Shown here piece after piece: positions 15,810-24,110 of a DNA stretch of 43,916 nt. The position numbers were made by a program, and so were the translations under genes. The stretch's first letter is position 1, and each line of letters starts with the position of its first letter. The notes under the pieces are model-generated. The model saw only the letters and a program-made list of their open reading frames with translations, had not been told where the DNA came from and did no database searches. The DNA comes from JAICYJ01 sp035695105 (GTDB lineage: Bacteria; Actinomycetota; Thermoleophilia; Gaiellales; JAICJC01): the NCBI GenBank assembly GCA_035695105.1, contig DASSEV010000036.1, positions 1 to 43,916 of the forward strand. The letters run 5' to 3'.

Positions 15810-15844
15810 GGTGACGGTGGATAGATCCGGCGAGTGGCGCGCCA

Positions 15845-15909
15845 GCAGGAGGCGACGACGTGACGAGCCAATATCGGGAATATTGGCGAGGCGCGGAGTC
15901 GTCTCCTGC
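15845..15909. repeat. 65-bp concentric inverted repeat with AT-rich core
   Basis: Outer arms GCAGGAGGCGAC (15845-15856) and GTCGTCTCCTGC (15898-15909) pair over 12 positions with one G-T; the inner arms GCCAATAT (15867-15874) and ATATTGGC (15880-15887) pair perfectly. Both share the centre at 15877. GCGCCAGC also occurs as a direct repeat at 15839-15846 and 15908-15915. It lies between divergent genes (15809 minus, 16020 plus) in a 210-bp gap with no convincing ORF. Confidence 0.6.
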
Positions 15910-16019
15910 GCCAGCGCGACGCCGTCGGGCGCCGCCGGTCACCGTGAGACACCCTCCTAGCACCGGGGCAGTATGTCGGCGGCCAGTCTGGGGCCGAGCC
16001 GGTCCGCGGCTGCCAGACT

Positions 16020-16520
16020 ATGGGTGTGGAGCCCGACGATCTCGCCGACCTGCTGCTCGAGCTGACGACGAGCCTGACCGTCGAGCTTCACCCCACAATC
16101 GCAGACGTGGCGATGCCCGGGCACTTCGAGCCGGCCGGCATGCCCGCCGCGGCGGTCTTCCACCAGCCCATAGGCGGTGACCCGACGCATCGCAGCGGGC
16201 CGGCGTCCGATACGGTCGCCGGCCTGGCGGCGGAGGCCGCGGCGCTGGCGCATGACCGGCTCGGCTATGGACGCCGCGACGGGAACCCGCTGCTGCCCGC
16301 GCTCGCGCTCGCCGCCTTCTACCTCGTCGAGGCCCGGCGCAGCGGGACGTTCGGGCTCGGGGCCCTTCCCGGGGGACGGGTGCGCACCTATCCGCTCACG
16401 CCGGACGAGGCGCGCCACGATCCCTCGCTGCTGCCCGGCACGGCCGCGATCCGCGCCTGGTTCCCGGTCGAGGGCGCGCCGGACGCCTGCGTCGAGCTTC
16501 GGCTGAGCCCGGCACCCTGA
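16020..16520 (+). CDS. Hypothetical protein
   Basis: I do not recognise this 166-residue protein. It begins MGVEPDDLADLLLEL, is Ala/Leu/Pro-rich, has no membrane segment or signal peptide, and contains a central helix-like region (LAAEAAALAHDRLGYG, LLPALALAAFYLVEAR). The plus-strand frame has better residue balance than the Arg/Pro-rich overlapping frames, which supports it being the real gene. Start uncertain: ATG 16020 or GTG 16026. Function unknown. Confidence 0.6.
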   Translation: MGVEPDDLADLLLELTTSLTVELHPTIADVAMPGHFEPAGMPAAAVFHQPIGGDPTHRSGPASDTVAGLAAEAAALAHDRLGYGRRDGNPLLPALALAAFYLVEARRSGTFGLGALPGGRVRTYPLTPDEARHDPSLLPGTAAIRAWFPVEGAPDACVELRLSPAP

Positions 16521-16559
16521 GGCGGTTTAGACCGGTCCCCGGGCGGGCAGGTCCGGCGC

Positions 16560-16958
16560 ATGAGCCAGGATCCCGAACAGCGTTCTCCCGCCGAGCCCTA
16601 TCCGGGCCCGGATCCGGATGCGGGAGGCCAGCCTCCCAGCGCGCCCTCGGCGCCGGGCGAGCCGGACTCGCGCGAGCGGGCCTACGAGACGGAGGGGGAG
16701 GACGTCGCCCACGCGGGTGATGCCGTCGCCGCGTTCGGGCCGCTGCCCGACCAGTCCGACGAGCCGGACGGGCCGAGGGACATGGCGGGGAAGGAGCGCA
16801 CCGTCGAGAACCGGGAGCGCATCGACTCGCCGCCGCCCGGGCAGCCGGGCGGGGAGCCGGGGCCGGAATGGGCGATCGCGGATCACGAGGCGCAGAGCGA
16901 TCCGAAGACGGATGCGTCACGCATGCCGCGGCCGCTCACGCACGACCAGGACGCCTGA
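16560..16958 (+). CDS. Hypothetical disordered acidic/proline-rich protein
   Basis: The 132 residues are dominated by Pro, Gly, Asp and Glu (SQDPEQRSPAEPYPGPDPD, EWAIADHEAQSDPK) with no hydrophobic core, so it would be intrinsically disordered. The ATG has no clear ribosome site. The competing frames are even more biased (Arg/Pro-rich). It may be a real low-complexity protein or just open frame in GC-rich DNA. Confidence 0.4.
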   Translation: MSQDPEQRSPAEPYPGPDPDAGGQPPSAPSAPGEPDSRERAYETEGEDVAHAGDAVAAFGPLPDQSDEPDGPRDMAGKERTVENRERIDSPPPGQPGGEPGPEWAIADHEAQSDPKTDASRMPRPLTHDQDA

Positions 16959-17020
16959 CGCGTCCCGCGCGTCACGGTTTCCCCGCGCCCGCGTCACAGC
17001 CCGCTCATACGGCTTGGTCT

Positions 17021-17031
17021 CCAATAATTGG
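17021..17031. repeat. AT-rich 11-bp palindrome CCAATAATTGG
   Basis: A perfect palindrome in the 112-bp gap between convergent genes (16958 plus, 17071 minus). Its arms resemble the CCAAT-ATTGG core of the palindrome at 15867-15887. No other feature is visible in this gap. Confidence 0.35.
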
Positions 17032-17070
17032 CGCGGGCCGTCACGCCGTTGGTGATTCGAGCCGGTGCTG

Positions 17071-18435
17071 TTACGCCGGTGCCGGATCCGGCGCCGGCTC
17101 GTCCTCGGCGTCGTAGCGCCAGAACACGGGAAGCCCGAGCCCAACAACCGCGACGCCCAGCACGCACAGCGCCCCGCCCGAGACGATCGCTCCCCGCACG
17201 CCGATCAGCGCGGCCGCGAGGCCGGACTCGACGTTCCCGAGCAGCGGTCCGGTGGAGTAGCTGACCTGCTCGATCCCGGCCAGACGGCCGCGCAGCTCGT
17301 CCGGGATGGTCTGATTCCAGACCGTCGACCGGAAGATCCCCGAGATCGTGTCGGCGCCGCCGGCCACCGCCAGGCCGAGCAGCACCAGCAGCAGGCCCGG
17401 CGCGAGGCCGGTCAGCACGATCGCGGCTCCCCACCCCGCGGCGGCCAGGCAGATCGCGACGCCGTGCCGGTGCACGTTGCCCGCCCAGCCGCTGGTGACC
17501 GTCGCGACGAACGACCCGACGGCCGGCGCTGCATACATCAGGCCGAGCACGCCCGCTCCGCCGAACTCCTTGGCGAAGGCGGGGAAGAGGGCCATCGGCA
17601 TCCCGAAGAACATCGCGACGATGTCGACCACGTACGTCCCCATCAGCACCTGGCTCGACCCGGCGTAGCGGATCCCCTCGCGGATGCTGCGCAGGCTGAC
17701 CTCGGCGTTCTCGACGGGCGGAGGCGCGGCGCGCATCAGCCGCAGCGTTGCGAGCGAGATGAGGAACGTCACGATGTCGACGCCGTAGGTCGCGGGCAGG
17801 CCGATCACGGCGATCAGCACGCCGCCCAGAGCCGGCCCGATGATCATCCCCACCGTGAACCGCACGGTGCTGATGGCGGCCGCCGCGGTCATCTCGTCAC
17901 GGTCGACGAGGCGCGGGATCAATGCCTCCAGCGACGGGCGCTGCAGGCCGTCGAGCGCCGCCATCACCGCCGAGACGACGAACAGCACCCACAGCTGCGG
18001 GTCGGGCAGCAGGGAGTTTCCGAGCAGCACCAGCGAGGCGACTGCGAACGAGAGCTCCGTCAGCTGCAGCATCCGCCGCCGGTCACGGGCATCGGCGAGC
18101 GCCCCGCCCAGGAACGCCGCGATCAGCAGCGGCAGCAGCTCGGCGACGCCCAGCAGGCCGACGATCAGCGAGCTGCCCGAGAGCTGGTAGGCCTGGTAGG
18201 GGAGGGCGACGTACGTGACCATGGAGCCGAAGAAGGTCACCGTCTGCCCGGCCATGAGCAGCCGGAAGTCCCGGTGCCGGCGAAGCGGCGTCAGGTCGAT
18301 GGTGGCGCGGCGCAGCAGCCGTCGCACGCCGCCGTCCTGCGTTGCCATGCCAGGCACCGGTGGCGTCGGCGACAGCCGGGCTGCCTCACGCTCGGCTGCG
18401 GCACGATCCTCGGGTGTTGGGTGGTCGGGAGGCAC
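17071..18435 (-). CDS. MFS exporter, EntS-like (MFS_3)
   Basis: The 454-residue protein has about 10-12 hydrophobic segments and the MFS_3/EntS pattern: DFRLLMAGQTVTFFGSMVTY at the first helix, VALPYQAYQLSGSS, ALADARDRRRML (loop 2-3 motif A variant), and VWNQTIPDELRGRLAGIEQ. Such proteins export siderophores or drugs. It begins with GTG 18435 about 30 residues before a second possible start (ATG 18348); GTG is preferred because TATCCT lies eight bases upstream (leaderless). Divergent from the HD hydrolase gene. It is a paralogue of the protein at 32932. Confidence 0.9.
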   Translation of the reverse strand: MPPDHPTPEDRAAAEREAARLSPTPPVPGMATQDGGVRRLLRRATIDLTPLRRHRDFRLLMAGQTVTFFGSMVTYVALPYQAYQLSGSSLIVGLLGVAELLPLLIAAFLGGALADARDRRRMLQLTELSFAVASLVLLGNSLLPDPQLWVLFVVSAVMAALDGLQRPSLEALIPRLVDRDEMTAAAAISTVRFTVGMIIGPALGGVLIAVIGLPATYGVDIVTFLISLATLRLMRAAPPPVENAEVSLRSIREGIRYAGSSQVLMGTYVVDIVAMFFGMPMALFPAFAKEFGGAGVLGLMYAAPAVGSFVATVTSGWAGNVHRHGVAICLAAAGWGAAIVLTGLAPGLLLVLLGLAVAGGADTISGIFRSTVWNQTIPDELRGRLAGIEQVSYSTGPLLGNVESGLAAALIGVRGAIVSGGALCVLGVAVVGLGLPVFWRYDAEDEPAPDPAPA

Positions 18436-18443
18436 GGTCGGTG

Positions 18444-18449
18444 AGGATA
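18444..18449 (-). promoter_or_regulatory. -10 box (TATCCT on minus strand), leaderless type
   Basis: TATCCT on the minus strand is eight bases before GTG 18435 of the MFS gene. It lies in the 20-bp space between two divergent start codons. Confidence 0.4.
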
Positions 18450-18455
18450 GTTACG

Positions 18456-19040
18456 ATGAACTCCGTGCTCACGGCCAGTTTCCAGGATGCGCTCGTCTAC
18501 GCAGCGCAGGTGCACGACGGCCACGCCCGGAAGGGCTCGGCGCAGATCCCGTATCTCGCCCACCTGATGTCGGTGGCCGCGCTCGTGCTCGAGAACGACG
18601 GCGACGAGGAGCAGGCGATCGCCGCCCTGCTGCACGACGCCATCGAGGATCAAGGCCACCGCACGAGCGTCGCGGAGCTGCGCGAGCGCTTCGGCGACCG
18701 GGTGGCGCGGATCGTCGAGGCGTGCAGCGACACCGACCAGCGTCCCAAGCCCCCGTGGCTGGGCCGCAAGCAGGCCTACATCCAGCGCATGGAGCACGAG
18801 CCGCAGGACGTGCTGCTGGTTGCGCTCGCCGACAAGGTGCACAACGCCCGCTCGACCGTGGCCGACCTGCGTCTGCATGGCGACGAGACCTGGCGCAAGT
18901 TCGGCGGCACGGTGGAGCAGCAGCTCTGGTACTACCGTTCGCTCTCGGAGCTCTTCCTCCGCCGGATGCCCAGCCCGTTGGCGGACGAGCTCGCCCGGCT
19001 GGTGGATGAGATCACGGCGATGTCGCCGGCGTCGGCCTAG
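18456..19040 (+). CDS. Small HD-domain hydrolase, MESH1/SpoT-hydrolase-like
   Basis: The 194-residue protein matches the hydrolase half of RelA/SpoT proteins: HARKGSAQIPYLAH (R25, H36), LLHDAIED (H60, D61, E64, D65) and ALADKVHNARS (D126). These are the Mn-binding and ED-type residues of ppGpp 3'-pyrophosphohydrolases, and the length fits a stand-alone small alarmone hydrolase. I chose ATG 18456 because the conserved fold begins there; the open frame upstream overlaps the divergent MFS gene. The likely role is (p)ppGpp breakdown, though other nucleotides such as NADPH have been reported for MESH1. It ends in CTAG shared with the exonuclease gene. Confidence 0.85.
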   Translation: MNSVLTASFQDALVYAAQVHDGHARKGSAQIPYLAHLMSVAALVLENDGDEEQAIAALLHDAIEDQGHRTSVAELRERFGDRVARIVEACSDTDQRPKPPWLGRKQAYIQRMEHEPQDVLLVALADKVHNARSTVADLRLHGDETWRKFGGTVEQQLWYYRSLSELFLRRMPSPLADELARLVDEITAMSPASA

Positions 19041-19666
19041 CGCCGTGCCCCGTGCCAGTGGTTGTGCGTCGCGACCCGCCGCTCGGCGTGGACGAGGTCG
19101 CGCAGCCGTCCGTGCCCGAGGCGCTCAAGCTGCGTTGCCAGCACAAGGAACACCTGTGCCGTCGTTAGGGCGTCTCCGAGCGCCTGGTGCGGGTGATGGC
19201 TGGGCAGTCCGAGTGACTCGGTGATCTCGGCGAGCGGCCGGTAGCCGGGGTCGCGGCCGTCGCGGACGACGGCCAGCAGCCGGTAGAGCATCGCCGTGTC
19301 GATCAGCTGCTTCGGAAGCCGCCCGCCGGCCCGGCGCAGCGCGGGCCCGAGGAACGCGCGCTCCACCCAGGCGGCGTGGGCGATTGGCGTCGCTCCCGCG
19401 ATGGCCGCCGCCAGCGGCACGAGCGCCTGCTCGAGCGGCGGAGCGTTGTCGAGGTCGCGGGGGAGGATGCCGTGGATCTCCTCCGCACCGCCCTGACGCC
19501 TGCGGCCCGGCGCGACCATGCCCTCTATGGCGCCCGCCGCGCGGATGCGGCCGCCCTCGATCGGGACCGCGCCGAACGCGATCACCTCGTCCGACTCGGG
19601 GTCGAGCCCGGTCAGCTCGACGTCGACGCAGAGCAGCCGCGCGTCGCGCCACGAGCCCCGCGTCAT
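19037..19666 (-). CDS. DnaQ-like 3'-5' exonuclease (DEDDh)
   Basis: The 209-residue protein has the exonuclease motif I DVELTGLD (D15, E17) and motif III HQALGDALTTAQ (H160, D165). Motif II reads AHAAWVERAFL, where the usual Asp of HNxxFDxxFL is Glu102. It is probably a DNA or RNA 3'-5' exonuclease related to the PolIII epsilon subunit. Its ATG overlaps the stop of the upstream cNMP/CBS/DUF294 gene (ATGA, 19663-19666). The pairing of a DUF294 protein and an epsilon-like exonuclease is seen in other bacteria and suggests joint function. Confidence 0.88.
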   Translation of the reverse strand: MTRGSWRDARLLCVDVELTGLDPESDEVIAFGAVPIEGGRIRAAGAIEGMVAPGRRRQGGAEEIHGILPRDLDNAPPLEQALVPLAAAIAGATPIAHAAWVERAFLGPALRRAGGRLPKQLIDTAMLYRLLAVVRDGRDPGYRPLAEITESLGLPSHHPHQALGDALTTAQVFLVLATQLERLGHGRLRDLVHAERRVATHNHWHGARR

Positions 19667-21507
19667 CGCGAGAGGCCGAGCTCGTTGACGATGCGGCGCT
19701 GCACGTCCGCCACCGCGCGGAACGCCTCCTTGAGATAGCGCCGCGTCAACGGTTCCAGGCCGCGGGGGTCGATGGCGTCGTCCGGGGCGCGCTGCTCGCG
19801 GATGGCAGCAATCTGGTGCGCCATCCGCAGGTCGGTGAACATCTCGAAGGCGACGCGGAGGGTGGACACGACCTGCGGCGTCAGCACGCCCGCTCGCTCG
19901 GCGGCGTCGAGCCGGGCGGCGGTCGACGCCTCGGCGACGCCCGCCCGCATGCCCGCCCAGCGGGCGATGTCGACCACCGGCACGAGACCCCCGCGCTTGA
20001 TGTCCAGGGTCCCCCGCCGTTCGCCGTTGTGCTCGACGACGAAGTCGCGCATGAAACCGGTCGGCGGCTTGTGGCTGACCGCGAAGCTGGCGAGCCGACG
20101 CATGAGCGCGGGATGCTCGGAGCCGCCGGTGAACACGTCTGAGAGCAGGCTGCCGCTGCCCTCCTCGGGCCAGATCGGCCGGCCGTCGACGAGCACGGAA
20201 ACCAGGATCAGCGCCTTCTCCTGGGTGGGATCGTCCAGCCACGACGCCGCCACTCGCCGCCACTCGCCCTCCGATCGGAGGAACAGCGGCTTCGAGGCGA
20301 TCGCGCCGTTGGGGCATGCCGGGAACCCGCTTCGCCATCCCCCGTCGACCACCTCGGCCGCGAGCTCCGCGAGCGGCCGTCGCACCTCGGGATCATCTCC
20401 GTTGCCGCTCCAGGCGACGGCGCTGTCCTGATCGGAGTTCGGGAACGCCTCGCGACGGGCGACGCTGCCGAGCACGAGCCAGGTGAATGGCGTCTCGACC
20501 GGCGTTCGCTCGAGCGCGAGCTCGATCAGCCGCCGGGTGACCGCGTCGTGGACGGTGGCGATCACCCGGCCGATCGATTCGGCGGCCACCCGCGCGTCGT
20601 GCAGCGCGACCACCGTCGCCGGCAGCGCAGCCGCCGCGCCGGCAACCTCGGCCGGGCTCTCGGCGCGGGAGATCGCTCGCCGGAGGTGAAACGGCGTCCG
20701 GGTCTCGACCGCCATCAGGTCGGTGTCGGAGATGACGCCGATCACGCGTCCGGCGGGATCCACGACCGGCAGGTGCCGCACGCCGCGGTCGAGCATCTCG
20801 AGCAGGGCGTCCGCCCCCAGCATGTCGCCCGTGATCGTGCTGGCCGGCTCGGTCATGACGTTCGAGACAGGCGTGTCAGGCGGGATGCCGGCCGCCACCA
20901 CGCGCTCTCGCAGGTCGCGGTCGGTCACGATGCCGAGCCGGTCGCCGAGGTCGACCAGCACCGATGACGACCCGGCGTCGACCATCTGCCGCGCAGCTTC
21001 GCGGACGGTCGAGTCCGGCCCGGTGACCACCGGGCTGCCCCGCAGGAGCTGCGACACCGGCTTGCGCGCCGGATCCACCACCGCGGTGGCGAGCGGATCG
21101 AGGTCGCGCATGCGCATCTCGAACCGGCCGCTCAGCGAGCGGGCGGCGAAGCGCAGCGCGGCGGGACGCGCCAGCACCGGGCGCAGCACCTCGGCCGGGA
21201 TGCGATAGAGCAGGGAGTCCTCGGCGGTGCGTGCCGCGAGCGCCGTCGGCCACTCCGACAGCAGTGCGGCATGGCCGAACATCTCGCCCTCGCCCAGCAT
21301 GTCGACGATGCGGGCACCGTCCAGCAGTTCCACGGCACCGCGCCGGATCACCCACGCGAAGGACGGCGCCGCGACCGCCTGCTCCAGCACTGTGGTGCCG
21401 GCCTCGGCGTACTCGATCTCGACAACGGCCGCGACCTCCGCCAGCTGATCGTCCTCGAGCGTGTCGAACGGCGGGTGCCTGGCCAGGAACTCCGCGATCT
21501 CGTGCAT
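19663..21507 (-). CDS. cNMP-binding, CBS-pair, DUF294 putative nucleotidyltransferase
   Basis: This 614-residue protein has a cyclic-nucleotide-binding-like domain at about 5-130 (GAVELLDGARIVDMLGEGE, FGHAALLSEWPTALAARTA), a CBS pair at about 155-280 (VREAARQMVDAGSSSVLV, HLPVVDPAGRVIGVISDTDL), then a DUF294 nucleotidyltransferase domain with LGSVARREAFPNSDQDSA and the DUF294_C helical domain to the end. The G-S-x-A-R-x-E and D-Q-D residues are the expected catalytic set, which resembles GlnD-type transferases. Substrate unknown; the sensor domains suggest control by nucleotides. Translationally coupled to the exonuclease gene. Confidence 0.9.
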   Translation of the reverse strand: MHEIAEFLARHPPFDTLEDDQLAEVAAVVEIEYAEAGTTVLEQAVAAPSFAWVIRRGAVELLDGARIVDMLGEGEMFGHAALLSEWPTALAARTAEDSLLYRIPAEVLRPVLARPAALRFAARSLSGRFEMRMRDLDPLATAVVDPARKPVSQLLRGSPVVTGPDSTVREAARQMVDAGSSSVLVDLGDRLGIVTDRDLRERVVAAGIPPDTPVSNVMTEPASTITGDMLGADALLEMLDRGVRHLPVVDPAGRVIGVISDTDLMAVETRTPFHLRRAISRAESPAEVAGAAAALPATVVALHDARVAAESIGRVIATVHDAVTRRLIELALERTPVETPFTWLVLGSVARREAFPNSDQDSAVAWSGNGDDPEVRRPLAELAAEVVDGGWRSGFPACPNGAIASKPLFLRSEGEWRRVAASWLDDPTQEKALILVSVLVDGRPIWPEEGSGSLLSDVFTGGSEHPALMRRLASFAVSHKPPTGFMRDFVVEHNGERRGTLDIKRGGLVPVVDIARWAGMRAGVAEASTAARLDAAERAGVLTPQVVSTLRVAFEMFTDLRMAHQIAAIREQRAPDDAIDPRGLEPLTRRYLKEAFRAVADVQRRIVNELGLSR

Positions 21508-21582
21508 GGTCAGTCGATCCTAACCGCCCGCATGCGCCGCCATACCGTCCGTTCGGAATAGGTAAAGCTTCCGTGGGCCGTG

Positions 21583-21611
21583 TTGACCGTGTCGCCTGCG
21601 GCGGCTACACC
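21583..21611 (+). promoter_or_regulatory. Candidate sigma-A-type promoter for a 30-codon ORF
   Basis: TTGACC (21583-21588) is separated by exactly 17 bases from TACACC (21606-21611), giving a near-consensus -35 and a moderate -10. The expected start of transcription is about 30 bases before the small ORF. Confidence 0.4.
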
Positions 21612-21649
21612 GGGATGCACGGGGAGTCATCGACGAAAGGGGTCAAACG

Positions 21650-21742
21650 ATGACCGTGTCCTCACCAGTGGTCGTGCCGGCGCAGCCGGTCGTGCGCAAG
21701 CTGACCGCGCCGCTCGCGGTGCGGCGGATCGTGCCTCGCTGA
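21650..21742 (+). CDS. Small ORF, 30 residues, unknown
   Basis: ATG 21650 to TGA 21742 encodes a 30-residue basic, Val/Pro-rich peptide (begins MTVSSPVVVPAQPVV, ends AVRRIVPR). GAAAGGGG at 21635-21642 gives a strong Shine-Dalgarno 7 bases before the ATG, and a promoter-like pair lies upstream. The signals suggest a real small protein in an otherwise unexplained 275-bp gap; it could also be a leader peptide for the next gene, although that gene seems to have its own leaderless promoter. Confidence 0.45.
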   Translation: MTVSSPVVVPAQPVVRKLTAPLAVRRIVPR

Positions 21743-21770
21743 CGGGATGGGATTTCGCGGAGTGCCGTGC

Positions 21771-21776
21771 TAGCGT
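21771..21776 (+). promoter_or_regulatory. -10 box (TAGCGT), leaderless type
   Basis: TAGCGT is six bases before GTG 21783; no ribosome site intervenes. Confidence 0.45.
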
Positions 21777-21782
21777 GAACGT

Positions 21783-22280
21783 GTGTCCGAAGGGAGATAT
21801 CACGGTAGCTTCGAGCATCCGGTGCGGGCGTTCGTCATCGGCGTCACGCTTCTGGTGCTGCTGTTCGGCGGGTTCGTGATCGGCGTCGAGGCGGGGACGC
21901 ATCCGATGGAGCAGGCGGCCGTCACACGCATCGTTGCGGGATCGCAGGCTTCGGTTCACACCGTGAGCGTGCAGCCGGTCGTCCGCACGGTGATCGATGG
22001 CCGCACCCGGGTGGTGCGCCTGCCGACGACCAGGACGCGCGTCGTGCTGATCGTGCGCAACGGCAGGACCGTGTTCGCCTTACAGCCGTCGTCGGCAACG
22101 ACCGGCACCTCCGGCCCGCAGAGCGCCGCACCGCCTACGCTCTACACCCTGCCGACATCCACCGTGACGGTTACCGAGCCGGCCACGACTGTCACGGAGC
22201 CGCCGGTGACCGTGACGGTGACCGAGCCCGGCACGACCGACACGTCGCCGACGAGCAACGCTTCCACCTCGACGCCTTAG
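21783..22280 (+). CDS. Membrane-anchored protein with Thr/Val-rich repeat tail
   Basis: The 165-residue protein has a short basic/acidic N-terminus, one membrane segment at about 16-36 (FVIGVTLLVLLFGGFVIGV), a basic beta-rich middle (VRTVIDGRTRVVRLPTTRT) and a low-complexity tail with TVTVTEPATT-type repeats from about residue 125. Orientation N-in is likely, placing the tail outside, where the Thr/Pro-rich stretch may be glycosylated or span the wall. Function unknown. Starts at GTG 21783 next to a TAGCGT box; converges with the YgjP-type gene 4 bases away. Confidence 0.65.
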   Translation: MSEGRYHGSFEHPVRAFVIGVTLLVLLFGGFVIGVEAGTHPMEQAAVTRIVAGSQASVHTVSVQPVVRTVIDGRTRVVRLPTTRTRVVLIVRNGRTVFALQPSSATTGTSGPQSAAPPTLYTLPTSTVTVTEPATTVTEPPVTVTVTEPGTTDTSPTSNASTSTP

Positions 22281-22284
22281 GGCG

Positions 22285-22881
22285 CTAGGGGCGCAGCGCC
22301 TGCAGCTCGGGGCCGTGGGTGCGCAGCCACGCCTGTGCCTCGGCGTGCCGCGGGTATGCCTCACGCACCATCGACCAGAACCGCGGCGAGTGGTTCATAT
22401 GCCGCAGGTGGCACAGTTCGTGCACGACCACGTAGTCCGCCACCCAGGCGGGCGCGACGACCAGGCGCCACGAGAACGACAGCGTTCCGCGGGCCGAGCA
22501 CGATCCCCAGCGGCTGCGCGGGTCGCCGATCCGGATCCGGCGCCATCCGTCCAGCCCGAGCCGCGCGCTCTCGCGCTCCACCGAGGCAGTCAGCCGCTCT
22601 CGCGCCACACGCCGGTACCAGTGCTCGCGGTCGCCCGGCGGTGGGGCGACCGGCTGCCCGTCCAGCCATGCCGTGCCCGGCCTGTCCAACCCGAGCATCG
22701 GGCGGCTCTCGAGCTCCGCGGAGCGCTGGGCAATCCAGTCGCCGTGTCGCTGCAGGAGCCGCTCGACCGCGGCGTCGCTCGTCCCGGGCGGCACGACGAC
22801 CTCGACCGGGCGGTGGGGCGCGACCAGGATCCGCGCCCGCCGCACGCGGCGCGACACACGCACGACGGCGGGCGCCGTCAC
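22285..22881 (-). CDS. YgjP/DUF45-type metallopeptidase
   Basis: The product (about 198 residues from GTG 22881) shows the YgjP-like signature: an N-terminal RR(V)RRARILVAPHRPVEVVVP strand pair, WGSCSARGTLSFSWRLV, and the zinc motif HELCH followed by LRHMNHSPRFW. This is the M48-like DUF45 family (SprT-like fold), putative zinc proteases of unknown substrate. The start is uncertain because the frame is open upstream into the divergent MFS gene; the chosen GTG lies just before the first conserved strand. Confidence 0.85.
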   Translation of the reverse strand: MTAPAVVRVSRRVRRARILVAPHRPVEVVVPPGTSDAAVERLLQRHGDWIAQRSAELESRPMLGLDRPGTAWLDGQPVAPPPGDREHWYRRVARERLTASVERESARLGLDGWRRIRIGDPRSRWGSCSARGTLSFSWRLVVAPAWVADYVVVHELCHLRHMNHSPRFWSMVREAYPRHAEAQAWLRTHGPELQALRP

Positions 22882-22922
22882 CGCTGAGATGGTTGTTCCG
22901 TCACGGATCCGAACCGTACCCC

Positions 22923-22928
22923 TAGACT
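22923..22928 (+). promoter_or_regulatory. -10 box (TAGACT), leaderless type
   Basis: TAGACT is six bases before the GTG at 22935 of the MFS gene. Confidence 0.5.
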
Positions 22929-22934
22929 CGGCCG

Positions 22935-24071
22935 GTGCGGCGGCTGCTGATCCTGATGTACGCGCTGATCTTCGTGGACGAGACGGCGCTGCAGGCGCTC
23001 GTGCCGCTCGTGCCCTCCTACAGGGATGCACTCGACCTCTCGGGGTTCCAGGCCGGCCTGCTGCTATCGGCCGCGAGCCTCGCCATCGTCGCAGGGTCGA
23101 TCCCCGGCGGCCTCGCCGGTGACAGGCTCGGATCGCGGCGGGTGACGCTTGCCGCGGGCGCCCTGCTCGCCCTGTCGTGTCTCGGGCAGGGGGTCGCGCC
23201 CGACCTGTGGACGCTGCTTGCCGCGCGGCTCGCGTTCGGCGTGGCCTCCGCGGTGATCTGGTCTGCCGGGCTGTCGTGGCTGTCGGACTCGACCGGTGAC
23301 CGCCCCGGGGCGCTTGGCGCCGTGATGGCGATCGCGGGCGCCGCGGGCATGGCGGGGCCCGTGTTCGCCGGCGTGGTCGCGGACCGCGTGTCCCGGGGCG
23401 CGCCGTTCGTCATCCTCGGCATCGTCGCCGCGCTGATCACGGTCGCGCTCCTGCTGTCCGACCGGGGTGCCGAGCGCCACCACGAGCACCATTCGCTGCG
23501 GCGCGTGCTCGGGATCGCCCGGCGCGACGCCCTCATCGCGGGCGCGGTGATCATGATGCTCCTGGGCGGGTTCTCGGACGGGGTGGTCAACCTGGTCGGG
23601 CCGGCGCAGCTCGCCGACGCCGGCAAGTCGTCGGCATGGATCGGATTCGTCCTCTCGGTGGCCGCGGGACTGTTCATCCTGTTCGCGGCCGTGACGGCGC
23701 GGGCCGGGCGCCGAGCTGTGACGCTCGCTCTCGGCGCGGTGTGCACCGCGCTCTCGGCGGTCGTGCTCGGGCCTGTCCTCGCGAGCAGCACGGTCGCCGC
23801 GGTCGCGTCGATGGTGTTGCTCCGCGCGCCGCTGCTGGGCGCGATGTATGCGATCTGCTTCCCGCTCGGCGTCGGCGGCGCGCGCCGGGTGGGGGTCGGC
23901 GCAGGGTCGATCAACGGCCTGCTCGGGTTTGCCTGGGGAGGGGCCAGCTTCATCGGCGCGGTCGTGGCCGGGTCGTTCGTCGAGGCTGCCGGAGCGCGGG
24001 CCGTGTACGGGCTGCTCGCGGCCGCATGCGTGGCGGCCACGGGTGCGCTGGCCGTGCTCGCGCGGCGCTGA
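22935..24071 (+). CDS. MFS transporter
   Basis: The 378-residue protein has roughly 12 hydrophobic segments in two halves, with the first-half motif GLAGDRLGSRRVTLAAGALL in the loop 2-3 position (G-x-x-x-D-R-x-G-R/S-R) and a charged central loop around residues 175-195 (RGAERHHEHHSLRRVLG). No closer family can be assigned with confidence; it lacks the EntS-like signatures of the other MFS genes here. The polyhistidine-like central loop could sense metal, but that is speculation. The start is GTG, apparently leaderless. Confidence 0.85.
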   Translation: MRRLLILMYALIFVDETALQALVPLVPSYRDALDLSGFQAGLLLSAASLAIVAGSIPGGLAGDRLGSRRVTLAAGALLALSCLGQGVAPDLWTLLAARLAFGVASAVIWSAGLSWLSDSTGDRPGALGAVMAIAGAAGMAGPVFAGVVADRVSRGAPFVILGIVAALITVALLLSDRGAERHHEHHSLRRVLGIARRDALIAGAVIMMLLGGFSDGVVNLVGPAQLADAGKSSAWIGFVLSVAAGLFILFAAVTARAGRRAVTLALGAVCTALSAVVLGPVLASSTVAAVASMVLLRAPLLGAMYAICFPLGVGGARRVGVGAGSINGLLGFAWGGASFIGAVVAGSFVEAAGARAVYGLLAAACVAATGALAVLARR

Positions 24072-24110
24072 TCCGCCCACCGGCCGTTCGGATTCCCACA
24101 CCGAAGGACG

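Noticed and set aside
15860..16180. ORF starting inside the concentric palindrome
   Set aside because: Starts well (MTSQYREYW) but soon becomes Arg/Pro-rich and overlaps the better frame at 16020; probably chance.
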